DNA of 24,813 nt. Source: JAURFX01 sp038125265. GTDB lineage: Bacteria > Pseudomonadota > Gammaproteobacteria > Steroidobacterales > Rariloculaceae. Under the pieces are notes generated by a model, which worked only from the letters and a program-made list of their open reading frames with translations, was not told where the DNA came from and searched no databases. The stretch covers positions 1 through 24,813 of the forward strand of contig JAYPDM010000018.1 in assembly GCA_038125265.1 (NCBI GenBank), given 5' to 3'. The position numbers and the translations under genes are program-made. Every line of letters starts with the position of its first letter. The stretch's first letter is position 1. This document shows, in pieces, positions 1 through 7,805 of this stretch.

Positions 1-671
1 CCATGATGACTGAAGCCAATCTTTAATAGGGCATCGGGCGTCTTTAAGGAGCCAGGAAAATCATTCAACATGACCTCAAAATTTGCCAGCGCATCCTCGT
101 ACTGCCTTCTCGCATAATAAGTTTCAGCCAACCAGTACTGTGCATTATCTGATAATTCAGAGTTAGGATAATCAACAAGAAAGAGCGCAAAGCTACTCGC
201 AGCCTGAGCATACGACCCTGACTGCAATAAGGCATATGCCTGGTTATAGGACTCTTGATCCGAGGGGATCGATGCAGGCGCCACATTTGGCGCTTCATTC
301 ATGGGTATGGTGCTTGGTGTGATTGCGACAACCGGAGCTTGGATCTCAGCCTCTCTTCTAAATTGCTCAAGTTCTTGCAACCTAGCGTCTAGGTCCATGT
401 AAAGCTGTCTTTGCCTGTCTGCACCGCCGCTCAATTGAAACTGCTGTGTCTCTACCTCTCCTCTTAGTGATTGTATCTCTTGTTGTAATTGATTGATTTG
501 ATTCGTGAGCTGGATGAGACTGTCATTGCTCAGTATACGCTCTAGTCGGATCAGCCTTGCCTCAATATCAGCAAGCTGTAAAGATTGCGGCTCGGGTTGT
601 GGTGTTAGGGATGAGGGCCCAGTCGCACAACCCGCTAGCAAAACAGCTAGTAACGCAAAAACTTTTTTCAC
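1..671 (-). CDS. cpoB: CpoB (YbgF) Tol-Pal accessory protein, lipoprotein form, C-terminus cut off
   Basis: CpoB coordinates outer-membrane constriction by Tol-Pal with peptidoglycan synthesis in the periplasm. The start is GTG at 671-669, two bases after the pal stop codon. About 223 codons are visible before the window edge. The N-terminus is a signal peptide ending in a lipobox, LLAGC, with the Cys at about residue 15 and Ala at +2, which predicts an outer-membrane lipoprotein. Residues about 30-110 are a Gln/Leu-rich coiled coil (LTNQINQLQQEIQSL), as in the CpoB trimerisation region. From about residue 140 TPR repeats begin (SYNQAYALLQSGSYAQA, then DNAQYWLAETYYARRQYEDA). Placement directly after pal is diagnostic. 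E. coli CpoB is a soluble periplasmic protein, so the lipobox is a variation. The missing part should hold the last TPRs. Confidence 0.93.
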   Translation of the reverse strand, partial: MKKVFALLAVLLAGCATGPSSLTPQPEPQSLQLADIEARLIRLERILSNDSLIQLTNQINQLQQEIQSLRGEVETQQFQLSGGADRQRQLYMDLDARLQELEQFRREAEIQAPVVAITPSTIPMNEAPNVAPASIPSDQESYNQAYALLQSGSYAQAASSFALFLVDYPNSELSDNAQYWLAETYYARRQYEDALANFEVMLNDFPGSLKTPDALLKIGFSHH

Positions 672-673
672 GC

Positions 674-1228
674 TTAGTTAGCGCGTGTGTATACGAGTTC
701 AACTCTCCTATTCTGTCTGTAAGCCATCTCGTTACTTGCAGAATTAACTGGTCTCTCTTCACCAAAGCTTATGGTTGCAATTTGAATCGAAGATGCGCCT
801 TGCAGCATGAGGTATTGTCTCACTGCTTGCGCACGCTCTTCTCCAAGTCCGATATTGTATTCTCTGGTACCCCGCTCATCAGCATGACCTTCCAGTCTTA
901 CTCGCGCACCTGGGTTATCTACTAAATAAGCACCGTGTGCCTGGAGTGCCTCGGCGAAGTCTGCTCTGATTTCTGCAGAGTCAAAGTCAAAATATATGGT
1001 TTGTTGTGAAAGCGCAGATCCCTCTTGGTCTGTTCCATCTAAAACTAAGCGACCCCCAGTGGTAATTGTCACTGGAACTCTCTCGCCCATGCCCTGAGTC
1101 GAGACGTTATCATCGGCACCATCCATGGAAGTATCCGCATTTGGAATCTCAACCGTCTCCTCTACATTAGAACATGCAAATAATGCAAATACTGATGCAA
1201 GCAAGATAAATCTTTTAAAGTTAATCAT
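674..1228 (-). CDS. pal: Peptidoglycan-associated outer-membrane lipoprotein Pal
   Basis: Pal anchors the outer membrane to peptidoglycan and is the outer-membrane partner of TolB and TolA. The 184-residue protein starts with a lipoprotein signal peptide; the lipobox reads LFAC with Ser at +2, which fits outer-membrane sorting. Phe at -2 is a little unusual. A short linker follows, then an OmpA-like peptidoglycan-binding domain from about residue 75 to the end. Visible hallmarks are IYFDFDSAEIR, EGHADERGTREYNIGLGEERA and the closing NRRVELVY. ATG at 1228 is preceded by GAGGG about seven bases upstream. It lies 42 bases downstream of tolB, the widest gap inside the tol cluster, with a small palindrome in that gap. 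Length and domain order are normal for the family. Confidence 0.97.
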   Translation of the reverse strand: MINFKRFILLASVFALFACSNVEETVEIPNADTSMDGADDNVSTQGMGERVPVTITTGGRLVLDGTDQEGSALSQQTIYFDFDSAEIRADFAEALQAHGAYLVDNPGARVRLEGHADERGTREYNIGLGEERAQAVRQYLMLQGASSIQIATISFGEERPVNSASNEMAYRQNRRVELVYTRAN

Positions 1229-1256
1229 TGAACCCTCATAATAAAAATTAAAGCAC

Positions 1257-1273
1257 TAATTTATCATAAATTA
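1257..1273. repeat. 17-base AT-only palindrome between tolB and pal
   Basis: TAATTTAT, a central C and ATAAATTA form a perfect 8-bp inverted repeat that overlaps the tolB stop codon (1271-1273). The minus strand contains TATGAT, a plausible -10 hexamer, inside it, but I see no good -35. No T tract follows, so it is not a standard terminator. It could be a weak regulatory or RNA-processing site for pal, or chance in AT-rich DNA. Confidence 0.3.
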
Positions 1274-2557
1274 TCGTAAAGCATAAGGTGACCATGCAGG
1301 TTCTCTTACGTCCTCACCAATCGATGCAATCCTCTGATGAATCCTTCCATCGGAGGTCACGGAGGACAGTACGCCCCTTCCCTGTTCTCGTGTTGCATAC
1401 ATCACAACATCACCGTTGGGTGCAAAGCTGGGCGACTCATCGAGCTGACCCTCTGAAAGGACTTGCGTAATTCTTGTCTCAAGATCAACCAATGCGATCC
1501 TGTAATCGCCATTGAACTGATGTACCACGATAATAGACTCACCGTCAGGTGATACTCTGGGTCTGGCATTGTAATTTCCCTCAAAAGTAATGCGCTCGAT
1601 CTGACCTCTGGGTCTCGCTTCGACTCTGTATATTTGTGGGTTACCGACTCGGTCAGAGGTAAAGTAAATGTAATCTCCATCCGGGGACCATGTGGGTTCA
1701 GTATCAATGGAATAGTTTTCAGTCAGCCTTGTCAGTCTTTGTGTATCTAATTCAAGGATATAAATGTCTAGGTTCCCATCAACTCCAGAGAGGGTTAGAG
1801 CCAGCTGCGTGCCATCAGGTGAAAACGATGGAGCGCCATTAATGCCCTGCCTAAAGGAGACCCGATCTCTAAATCCAGTGGCTAGGTCCTGAACATAAAT
1901 CTCTGAGCGTTCATTTTCAAAAGAGACGTAGGCAATTTTACGGCTGTCCGGGGACCAGGCGGGTGACATGAGGGGCTCACTTGATTCAATCACGACAAAG
2001 GGGTTGGTGCCATCAATATCTGCAATCACGATCTGAAAAAATGCCTGATCATTGCGGGTGCTCTCACTGACGTAGGCTATCTGGGTTGAGAAGATACCCT
2101 CGATACCAAGGAGCTCCTGGAAGATGATATCGGCAATCCTATGAGCGCTGTTGCGTAGATTGTTAACAGTGCTCGACAATCTAAATCCGAGCACCTGCTC
2201 GCCACGTATGATATCAAAGAGCTGAAAAGAAATTCTAAGGTTCTCAAAGCTATCTGAATCCAACTGCCCGACCAATAAGTAGTCGGTATCCGTGATCCTC
2301 CAGTCATTAATATTGACCTGCTCGGGTTGGGTAGGAAAGCTCAGCAGCTCATTATCAGCCATGGCGTAAAAACGTCCGCTGTTGGCAAGATCTGCCTCAA
2401 TGATCTCGTCGAGCAATAAAGATAATTGCGGTTCTCCTGCAAATCCTGGGATTGCGATGCGTAAGGGCGACTCGATCCCCTGTCTAATTTCAATGCGTAA
2501 CTGCGCTTGGGCCAGAGCCGTAAAGATAAAAAAAAGAAAAAATATACGTCTTATCAT
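1271..2557 (-). CDS. tolB: Tol-Pal system periplasmic protein TolB
   Basis: TolB is the periplasmic protein that binds Pal and is released by energised TolA. The 428-residue product begins with a Sec signal peptide (hydrophobic IFFLFFIFTALAQA, likely cut before QLRIE). An N-terminal domain covers about residues 20-155. A beta-propeller built from WSPDG-type repeats follows: SPAWSPDSRKIAYVS, APSFSPDGTQLALTL, EPTWSPDGDYIYFTS, the variant RPRVSPDGESIIVVH, SPSFAPNGDVVMYAT and a final EPAWSPYALR. The ATG at 2557 lies five bases after the tolA stop codon, so translation is probably coupled within the operon. Length and architecture are standard. Confidence 0.97.
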   Translation of the reverse strand: MIRRIFFLFFIFTALAQAQLRIEIRQGIESPLRIAIPGFAGEPQLSLLLDEIIEADLANSGRFYAMADNELLSFPTQPEQVNINDWRITDTDYLLVGQLDSDSFENLRISFQLFDIIRGEQVLGFRLSSTVNNLRNSAHRIADIIFQELLGIEGIFSTQIAYVSESTRNDQAFFQIVIADIDGTNPFVVIESSEPLMSPAWSPDSRKIAYVSFENERSEIYVQDLATGFRDRVSFRQGINGAPSFSPDGTQLALTLSGVDGNLDIYILELDTQRLTRLTENYSIDTEPTWSPDGDYIYFTSDRVGNPQIYRVEARPRGQIERITFEGNYNARPRVSPDGESIIVVHQFNGDYRIALVDLETRITQVLSEGQLDESPSFAPNGDVVMYATREQGRGVLSSVTSDGRIHQRIASIGEDVREPAWSPYALR

Positions 2558-2562
2558 CAGTT

Positions 2563-3402
2563 TTAATTCTCAATAATAAAGTCAAGCTCAAGGAGTCTCT
2601 CAAAGACTCCAGGTATCCTGGGTTGCGGTAATGGTGAGGCCCTATAGACTGCTGATTCGACAGATCTCAAGAGGGTTTCATTACCATTGCACTCGATCAT
2701 CCTTACATCAACCACATCACCGCTGGGTATCTGTGTGACCAGAAGTCGGCAACGTACGTTTGAGGTATTTCCAGGCGCCACCCATGCCTGTTCGATTCGT
2801 GCTTGTATCAATCTGACCCAGTAGGCTTTTTCCTGTTCAATTTGACTAAGCCTTCTTTGGTTCTCGAGGGACTCTCTTTGCGCCAAGGCTCTTGCCTCTG
2901 CTTCCTGTCTTGCCTGTTCGGCTTGACGAATGCGCTCTTCCTCGGCAGCTCTCGCACGCGCCTCCTCTGCCAGTCTTATGCGCTCAGCTTCTGCCGCACG
3001 CTGTCTCGCATCGGCTTCTCGTTGTTGGCGCTCTTGTAGCTGTGCACGCTCGATCGTCTCTCTTTGTATGCGCTCTTGTCTTTCGATCTCAGCCAGTCTT
3101 TCTGATTCGATCCTCTGTTGCTCTGCGATTCGCTCAGCCTCAAGGCGTCGTTCGGTCGCAATCCTCTCAGCCTCAATGCGTTCTTGCTCAAGTCTTACCT
3201 GCTCTCTTTCATAGGCAATTCTCTCGCGCTCAGCATTCAAGTCAGCTTCATTAATTAATAGCCCCTGGATAATTTCCTCCTCAGGATCAAAAAGAAAGGG
3301 CGTCTCGGAACTGGAAACATTAAAGGTCAAGGTGACGACCAGCAAAGAAAAAACATGAATTAAGACGGCGTAAGTAAGAGACTTGATACGAGTAACTGAC
3401 AT
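2563..3402 (-). CDS. tolA: Cell envelope integrity protein TolA
   Basis: TolA links the TolQ-TolR motor in the inner membrane to Pal and TolB at the outer membrane. About 279 residues: a short cytoplasmic tail, one membrane helix (about residues 9-28, with His16 probably the conserved motor-coupling His), then a long charged helix of ERIEAERIA-like repeats (about residues 50-190) that spans the periplasm. The C-terminal domain III (about 190-279) has two Cys (VRCRLL, MIECNG) as expected for its disulfide. I chose ATG at 3402, whose A is the last base of the tolR TGA; a TTG one codon upstream is also possible. The repetitive helix is shorter than in E. coli, which is common. Confidence 0.95.
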   Translation of the reverse strand: MSVTRIKSLTYAVLIHVFSLLVVTLTFNVSSSETPFLFDPEEEIIQGLLINEADLNAERERIAYEREQVRLEQERIEAERIATERRLEAERIAEQQRIESERLAEIERQERIQRETIERAQLQERQQREADARQRAAEAERIRLAEEARARAAEEERIRQAEQARQEAEARALAQRESLENQRRLSQIEQEKAYWVRLIQARIEQAWVAPGNTSNVRCRLLVTQIPSGDVVDVRMIECNGNETLLRSVESAVYRASPLPQPRIPGVFERLLELDFIIEN

Positions 3403-3842
3403 CAATTAATCATCTCAGGGGGGTCGGTGAGAAAACCAATTCGCTCTGCGCCCCCTTGCTGGAGGAGCGACATCCCCTCGACCACCCTGCCGTATGGCAC
3501 GCTTTCATCGGCCTTGACAAGGATGGGTGAGTTTGGATTATTGGTAACAATAATTTGAGTTTGACGCAGGATAGACTGGTTATCGACAGGGGACTCTGGG
3601 TTAGCTCCGGTATTGAGATAAAAATTACCAGCAGCATCAATACTTAGAATGAAGGGTTCATTTTCTGCCAAGAGGTTAGGATCCAGGTTTGAGGAATTCA
3701 CATTTGGGAGATCGACATCAATCCCCTGCGTCAGCATGGGGGCAGTAATCATGAAAATGATAAGTAAAACCAGCATCACATCAATGTAAGGGACCACATT
3801 CATCTCCCCCATCAATGATCTCCCTTTGCCCCGCTTAGTCAT
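3402..3842 (-). CDS. tolR: Tol-Pal proton channel subunit TolR (ExbD family)
   Basis: TolR forms the proton-driven stator with TolQ. The protein of about 146 residues has one N-terminal membrane helix with the essential acidic residue in PYIDVMLVLLIIFMIT (Asp21), then a periplasmic domain (DVDLPNVNSS onward, closing VVEGMSLLQQGGAERIGFLT). I prefer ATG at 3842, giving MTKRGKG, which overlaps the end of tolQ by 8 bases. A TTG five codons further upstream would extend it but would overlap tolQ by 23 bases. The gene ends in a TGATG junction with tolA. Highly typical in length, motif and context. Confidence 0.96.
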   Translation of the reverse strand: MTKRGKGRSLMGEMNVVPYIDVMLVLLIIFMITAPMLTQGIDVDLPNVNSSNLDPNLLAENEPFILSIDAAGNFYLNTGANPESPVDNQSILRQTQIIVTNNPNSPILVKADESVPYGRVVEGMSLLQQGGAERIGFLTDPPEMIN

Positions 3843-4509
3843 CTTGTTGTCTTGCAAGTATCCCTGAAAATTCCTCTATAAAGGTATCAAGCGAAATCTC
3901 AAGTCGGTTGATTTGATCGGAGTACCTATTAAATGCAATCACCGCCGGTATCGCTGCAAACAGTCCCATCGCAGTCGCTACCAATGCCTCGGCAATGCCT
4001 GGTGCAACCAGAGCGAGCGTTGCGGTCTGAATTGAACCCAGTGATAAAAATGAATTCATAATGCCCCAAACCGTTCCAAATAAACCTACGTAGGGGCTTG
4101 TAGATCCTGTGGTTGCTAGAAAAGCAAGATTTCTCTCTAGTCGATCAATTTCTCTCACCTGCGCAATGCGCATCGATCGGCTAGCAAGCTCTGCTGGGGT
4201 CAAGGAGAGATTTGATGTCCTTTGTTGCGATCTTCTAAACTCTTTAAGACCCGCCAGAAAGACCGTAATAGGGCCTCTAGAGGTATCAAAACTTTTAGTG
4301 AGTATTCTGCCCACCTCATCAAGCTCCTTGCCCGACCAAAATAAATCCTCCAACTCCTCATATTCTTTGGTTGCCTCTTTAACGCTTCGCTGCTTCTCAA
4401 AAATTACTACCCAAGAAGCAATCGAAGTTGCTAATAGCAAAATCATCACCAGCTTGACAATCAGGCTGGCCTCTAAAATTAATTGGATGATTGATAGTTG
4501 TATTTCCAT
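3835..4509 (-). CDS. tolQ: Tol-Pal proton channel subunit TolQ (ExbB/MotA family)
   Basis: TolQ is the inner-membrane stator subunit that uses the proton motive force with TolR to drive TolA. The 224-residue protein has three membrane helices: about residues 13-36 (LIVKLVMILLLATSIASWVV), 132-160 (LATTGSTSPYVGLFGTVWGIM, the conserved GLFGTVWGI signature) and 170-195 (GIAEALVATAMGLFAAIPAVIAF). A large cytoplasmic loop lies between the first two. ATG at 4509 is seven bases after the ybgC stop codon. All channel-forming motifs appear present. Confidence 0.97.
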   Translation of the reverse strand: MEIQLSIIQLILEASLIVKLVMILLLATSIASWVVIFEKQRSVKEATKEYEELEDLFWSGKELDEVGRILTKSFDTSRGPITVFLAGLKEFRRSQQRTSNLSLTPAELASRSMRIAQVREIDRLERNLAFLATTGSTSPYVGLFGTVWGIMNSFLSLGSIQTATLALVAPGIAEALVATAMGLFAAIPAVIAFNRYSDQINRLEISLDTFIEEFSGILARQQDD

Positions 4510-4516
4510 AGTTGAA

Positions 4517-4900
4517 TTATAAATTAATTTCTATTTTTTTAGGTTTATGTTTTTCTTGATCGATCGCAACCACACAAGATGTTGCCTCGCATAAAATCGT
4601 TTCAGCATTCTTATTTATTATTTTCTGGTAAAAGTTAAATTTTAAAAAATTATGCTCTTTAAGCTCAGTATGCACAATCAACTCATCACCAAGCATTGCA
4701 GACTTTCTAAAATTTATTTTTGTTTCATACAGCACCAGTGCGCAATTAAAGTCCTCTCTAAGTTTTAAGTGGCTCAGTCCTTTTTGTTCCAACCATTCAC
4801 TCCTGGCACGCTCGAGCCAAATGAGGTAGTTTGCATTGTAAACCACACCCTGCGCGTCTGTATCATCTAGGTAAACTTTACATTGAAATAAAGCGGACAC
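4517..4900 (-). CDS. ybgC: Acyl-CoA thioesterase YbgC (4HBT hotdog fold)
   Basis: YbgC is the small cytosolic hotdog-fold acyl-CoA thioesterase that heads the tol-pal operon in most gammaproteobacteria; it has been linked to phospholipid metabolism. The 127-residue protein carries the family signature DDTDAQGVVYNANYLIWLE, with Asp15 in the position of the catalytic Asp of 4-hydroxybenzoyl-CoA thioesterase, followed by ERARSEWLE. The start is GTG at 4900, two bases after the ruvB stop codon, so it is probably translationally coupled to ruvB. The C-terminus is Lys-rich. Normal length. Confidence 0.94.
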   Translation of the reverse strand: MSALFQCKVYLDDTDAQGVVYNANYLIWLERARSEWLEQKGLSHLKLREDFNCALVLYETKINFRKSAMLGDELIVHTELKEHNFLKFNFYQKIINKNAETILCEATSCVVAIDQEKHKPKKIEINL

Positions 4901-4902
4901 GT

Positions 4903-5928
4903 TTAATTTTCAAATAGATCAGAATGCTTTTTAGATGGAATGATTCCTAGATGCTCATAGGCACGTGACGTTGCAATTCTCCCTCGCTGGGTTCTCTGCA
5001 AGAATCCCTCTTGGATTAAATAAGGCTCGATCACGTCTTCTAGTGTATCTCTCTCCTCACCCAATGAAGATGCGATATTATCAATACCGACAGGACCCCC
5101 ATCAAACTTTTCAATTATGGCTAATAAAAATTTCCTATCGATTTGATCAAAGCCCTTAGTATCAACATTTAAGAGGTCCATCGCATTTGATGCGATGGAC
5201 TGATTAATCGATCCATCAGCCTCGACCTCAGCGTAATCCCGAACCCGTCTCAGCAATCGGTTAGCGATTCTGGGGGTGCCTCTCGATCGATTTGCAATCT
5301 CAAGGGATCCTGCATGATCAATGTTAAGATTTAATATGTTCGCACTTCGGGTCACAATGCTAGCCAAGTCCTCGTGATTATAAAACTCCAGTCTTTGGAC
5401 GATCCCAAAACGATCTCGCAGTGGCGAGGTTAAAAGACCGGCCCTGGTGGTCGCACCAACCAATGTGAAGGGCTGTAAGTCTAATTTAATGGATCGTGCT
5501 CCAGGACCCTCACCAATAATAATATCTAGATTAAAGTCCTCCATAGCCGGGTAAAGGATCTCCTCGATCGAGGGATTCAATCGATGGATCTCGTCAATGA
5601 AAAGGACATCATTTTCCTCAAGATTGGTCAGGATAGCTGCGAGGTCTCCTGGTTTCTCAATCACCGGTCCAGAAGTCTGTCTGATACTGACACCCATCTC
5701 GTTGGCTATAATGTTGGCTAGGGTTGTTTTGCCAAGGCCAGGCGGTCCAAAAATAAGACAATGGTCCAATGGCTCGGATCTTTTCTTAGCGGCAGCGATA
5801 AATACATTCATCTGCTTCTTGACATCATCCTGGCCGACATACTCCTCAAGACTCTTTGGCCTGATCGCCCTGTCATAAGACTCTTCCGAGTTAAGATGCT
5901 GTGCCGAGGTTATGTTTTCTGAGCTCAT
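4903..5928 (-). CDS. ruvB: Holliday junction branch migration ATPase RuvB
   Basis: RuvB is the AAA+ motor that pumps DNA through the RuvA-bound Holliday junction. The 341-residue protein shows Walker A GPPGLGKTT (61-69), Walker B FIDEIHR (Asp112, Glu113), sensor 1 in VGATTRAGLL (about 157-166) and the Arg-finger region SPLRDRFG (Arg171). The C-terminal winged helix ends with the RuvB-typical EPYLIQEGFLQRTQRGRIAT. ATG at 5928 is one base after the ruvA TAG. Length and all motifs are normal. Confidence 0.98.
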   Translation of the reverse strand: MSSENITSAQHLNSEESYDRAIRPKSLEEYVGQDDVKKQMNVFIAAAKKRSEPLDHCLIFGPPGLGKTTLANIIANEMGVSIRQTSGPVIEKPGDLAAILTNLEENDVLFIDEIHRLNPSIEEILYPAMEDFNLDIIIGEGPGARSIKLDLQPFTLVGATTRAGLLTSPLRDRFGIVQRLEFYNHEDLASIVTRSANILNLNIDHAGSLEIANRSRGTPRIANRLLRRVRDYAEVEADGSINQSIASNAMDLLNVDTKGFDQIDRKFLLAIIEKFDGGPVGIDNIASSLGEERDTLEDVIEPYLIQEGFLQRTQRGRIATSRAYEHLGIIPSKKHSDLFEN

Positions 5929-5929
5929 A

Positions 5930-6517
5930 CTATTTGCTATGTAGTGATTTTAATGCGACTTTCAAAATTTCTTCAACCGTTTCGATGGAAGAATCCACTG
6001 TCTCGAGTGCCTTCTTCGCCTCATGCGACTTGTAACCCAAGACCAAGAGCGCATTAAAGGCCTCATTTTTTGAATCTTTAAAGCCATGATCACTGCTCGT
6101 TAGATTGATACGGTCGCCACCGATTTTATCTTTAAGCTCGATCACAAGTCTTTCGGCAGTTTTCTTTCCAACACCAGGCAACTTGGTGAGCGTGAGGTGG
6201 TCTTTAGTCTGTACGCATGCCTCAAATTGTTCAACGCTAATACCAGAGAGTACCCCGAGCGCTGTTCTGGCGCCGATACCACTCACCTTAATTAGAAGCC
6301 GAAACAGTGACCTTTCTTGCTCTCTCATAAAACCATAGAGTATATGGGCATCCTCACGAACTTGCAGATGAGTGAGCAGGAATACCTCATCGCCGAGATC
6401 AGGCAGATCATAAAACGTGGAGGTTGGAATATCGACTTCATAGCCAAGTCCATGAACCTCAATTAATACTTGGTTAGGCCCTTTACTCGTCAACTTGCCT
6501 TTAATCGATCCGATCAT
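5930..6517 (-). CDS. ruvA: Holliday junction DNA helicase subunit RuvA
   Basis: RuvA is the tetrameric protein that binds the Holliday junction and loads RuvB. The 195-residue product has the N-terminal OB-fold domain (MIGSIKGKL to about 65, with the acidic-pin residues in VREDAHILYGF), tandem helix-hairpin-helix motifs (LIKVSGIGARTALGVLSGI and LTKLPGVGKKTAERLVIEL, about 70-130), a linker, and the small RuvB-binding domain III (NEAFNALLVLGYKSHEAKKAL). Its ATG overlaps the ruvC TGA in an ATGA junction. Confidence 0.98.
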   Translation of the reverse strand: MIGSIKGKLTSKGPNQVLIEVHGLGYEVDIPTSTFYDLPDLGDEVFLLTHLQVREDAHILYGFMREQERSLFRLLIKVSGIGARTALGVLSGISVEQFEACVQTKDHLTLTKLPGVGKKTAERLVIELKDKIGGDRINLTSSDHGFKDSKNEAFNALLVLGYKSHEAKKALETVDSSIETVEEILKVALKSLHSK

Positions 6518-7005
6518 CTTAGGTGCATTATGTTTCCTGAATGGTTAGCATGACATATTGCAATCGCTAATGCATCTGACTCATCGCTATTCATTTTTTT
6601 AGTTGTTGAAAGTATGATCGATACCATTTTCTGTATCTGTTGCTTATCTGCGTTACCATGACCGGCAACTCCTTTCTTAATCTCTCTTGGGCTGTATTCA
6701 TAAATAGGTATATTAAAATTAAAACTGGCGCATATGGCGGCTGATCGTGCTTGCCCAAGCTTCATCGCGCTATCCACATTCTTATCAATAAAGACTTTCT
6801 CTATACCTATTGCATTCGGTTGGTGCAACTCAATGAGTTTTCCAACCTGAAAAAATATTTCACGCAATCGATCATGAATTTCACCTGAAAGATTTATTTT
6901 TCCGCTATCGACATATCGATATTTGTTTGCCTCAACCTCTATCACACCGTAACCGGTTAGCCTTGAGCCCGGATCAATGCCTAGAATACGATACGTGTTT
7001 GACAT
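6514..7005 (-). CDS. ruvC: Crossover junction endodeoxyribonuclease RuvC
   Basis: RuvC resolves Holliday junctions by symmetric nicking. The 163-residue protein has the RNase H-like fold with the four expected metal-binding acidic residues: Asp11 in ILGIDPG, Glu69 in IGIEKVF, and Asp141 and Asp144 in DESDALAIA. The signature KLGQARSAAI (82-91) and the helix GVAGHGNADKQQIQ are also present. Start ATG at 7005 lies six bases after the yebC stop codon. It overlaps ruvA by four bases. Confidence 0.98.
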   Translation of the reverse strand: MSNTYRILGIDPGSRLTGYGVIEVEANKYRYVDSGKINLSGEIHDRLREIFFQVGKLIELHQPNAIGIEKVFIDKNVDSAMKLGQARSAAICASFNFNIPIYEYSPREIKKGVAGHGNADKQQIQKMVSIILSTTKKMNSDESDALAIAICHANHSGNIMHLR

Positions 7006-7011
7006 CGGTCG

Positions 7012-7746
7012 TTAATTAATAAATTCATCAGGAATATCTGCATTGGAAAAGACGTTCTGGACATCATCCAAATCCTCGAGAAAATCAAAGAGTTTAAGCA
7101 TGGTCTCAGAGGATGATTCATCGAGGGTTATCGTATTATCAGGTCGCATGAGCACCTCTGAATTTGTAGGCTTAAAACCCATCTCATCAATTTTTGCAGC
7201 TATCTCGCCAAAGGATGAGGGCTCACAGATTACATCAAAAGCCCCGTCATCATGATTCTCAATATCACTGGCGCCATGCTCTATGCATAACTCTAATATT
7301 TGCTCCTCATCGTCTGTTGCATCAAAAGAAAAGATGCCTACTTGTTTGAATAGATAGGAGACACAACCATCGGCGCCAAGGTTGCCATTAAACTTTGTAA
7401 ATGCATGTCTCACCTCGGCAACAGTTCTATTCTTATTATCGGTTAAACAGTCTACGAGAATAGCAACCCCTTCTGGACCGTATCCCTCGTATCGAATATT
7501 GGTGTAGTCATCGCCACCGTCAGCCCCCGAGCCTTTTTTGATGGCTCGTTCAATGCTGTCCTTTGGCATGCTATTAGATTTAGCTTTGGCGACAGCAGCA
7601 CGCAATCTTGGATTTGAATCAAGGTCATCGCTCACTCTCGCTGATACAGTGATTTCTCTGATTAACTTAGTAAATAATTTTGCACGTTTGGCATCTTGGG
7701 CACCCTTCCTAAAACGTATATTTGCCCATTTACTATGACCTGCCAT
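7012..7746 (-). CDS. yebC: YebC/PmpR family DNA-binding regulatory protein
   Basis: YebC-family proteins are DNA-binding regulators; some members act on translation of proline-rich stretches. The 244-residue protein begins with the signature MAGHSKWANIRFRKGAQDAKRAK and continues through the three-domain fold (NIRYEGYGPEGVAILVDCLTDN, then an acidic C-terminus EDLDDVQNVFSNADIP). It is the first gene of the ruvCAB-tol run, preceded by AGGGTGAT as a ribosome site and by a promoter-like pair at 7776-7805. The usual upstream neighbour in relatives, aspS, is absent. Confidence 0.96.
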   Translation of the reverse strand: MAGHSKWANIRFRKGAQDAKRAKLFTKLIREITVSARVSDDLDSNPRLRAAVAKAKSNSMPKDSIERAIKKGSGADGGDDYTNIRYEGYGPEGVAILVDCLTDNKNRTVAEVRHAFTKFNGNLGADGCVSYLFKQVGIFSFDATDDEEQILELCIEHGASDIENHDDGAFDVICEPSSFGEIAAKIDEMGFKPTNSEVLMRPDNTITLDESSSETMLKLFDFLEDLDDVQNVFSNADIPDEFIN

Positions 7747-7775
7747 CTATCACCCTTTATGGTTAATAATGGGTA

Positions 7776-7805
7776 ATTATATCAAGTTCAAAAAAGAACT
7801 ATGAA
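7776..7805 (-). promoter_or_regulatory. Sigma-70-like promoter for yebC-ruvCAB-ybgC-tol-pal
   Basis: On the minus strand TTCATA (7805-7800, 4 of 6 to the -35 consensus) is followed after 18 bases by a perfect TATAAT (7781-7776). The predicted start is about 22 bases upstream of the yebC ATG. The -35 overlaps the stop codon of the upstream molybdenum-enzyme gene. The spacer contains AGTTC, six A, GAACT, a 5-bp inverted repeat that could be an operator or chance. Confidence 0.55.

Noticed and set aside
557..925. Plus-strand open frame of 122 codons across cpoB and pal
   Set aside because: Antisense to two firmly identified genes, no family sequence and no ribosome site.
2803..3254. Several overlapping Ser/Arg/Leu-rich open frames on the plus strand
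   Set aside because: They mirror the repetitive charged helix of tolA; the periodic codons of that helix keep the antisense frames open. No ribosome sites or family sequence.
7785..7800. AGTTC, six A, GAACT hairpin after the molybdopterin subunit gene
   Set aside because: Only a 5-bp stem and no T run after it in the minus direction, so I do not call it a terminator. It may be chance or an operator in the yebC promoter spacer.
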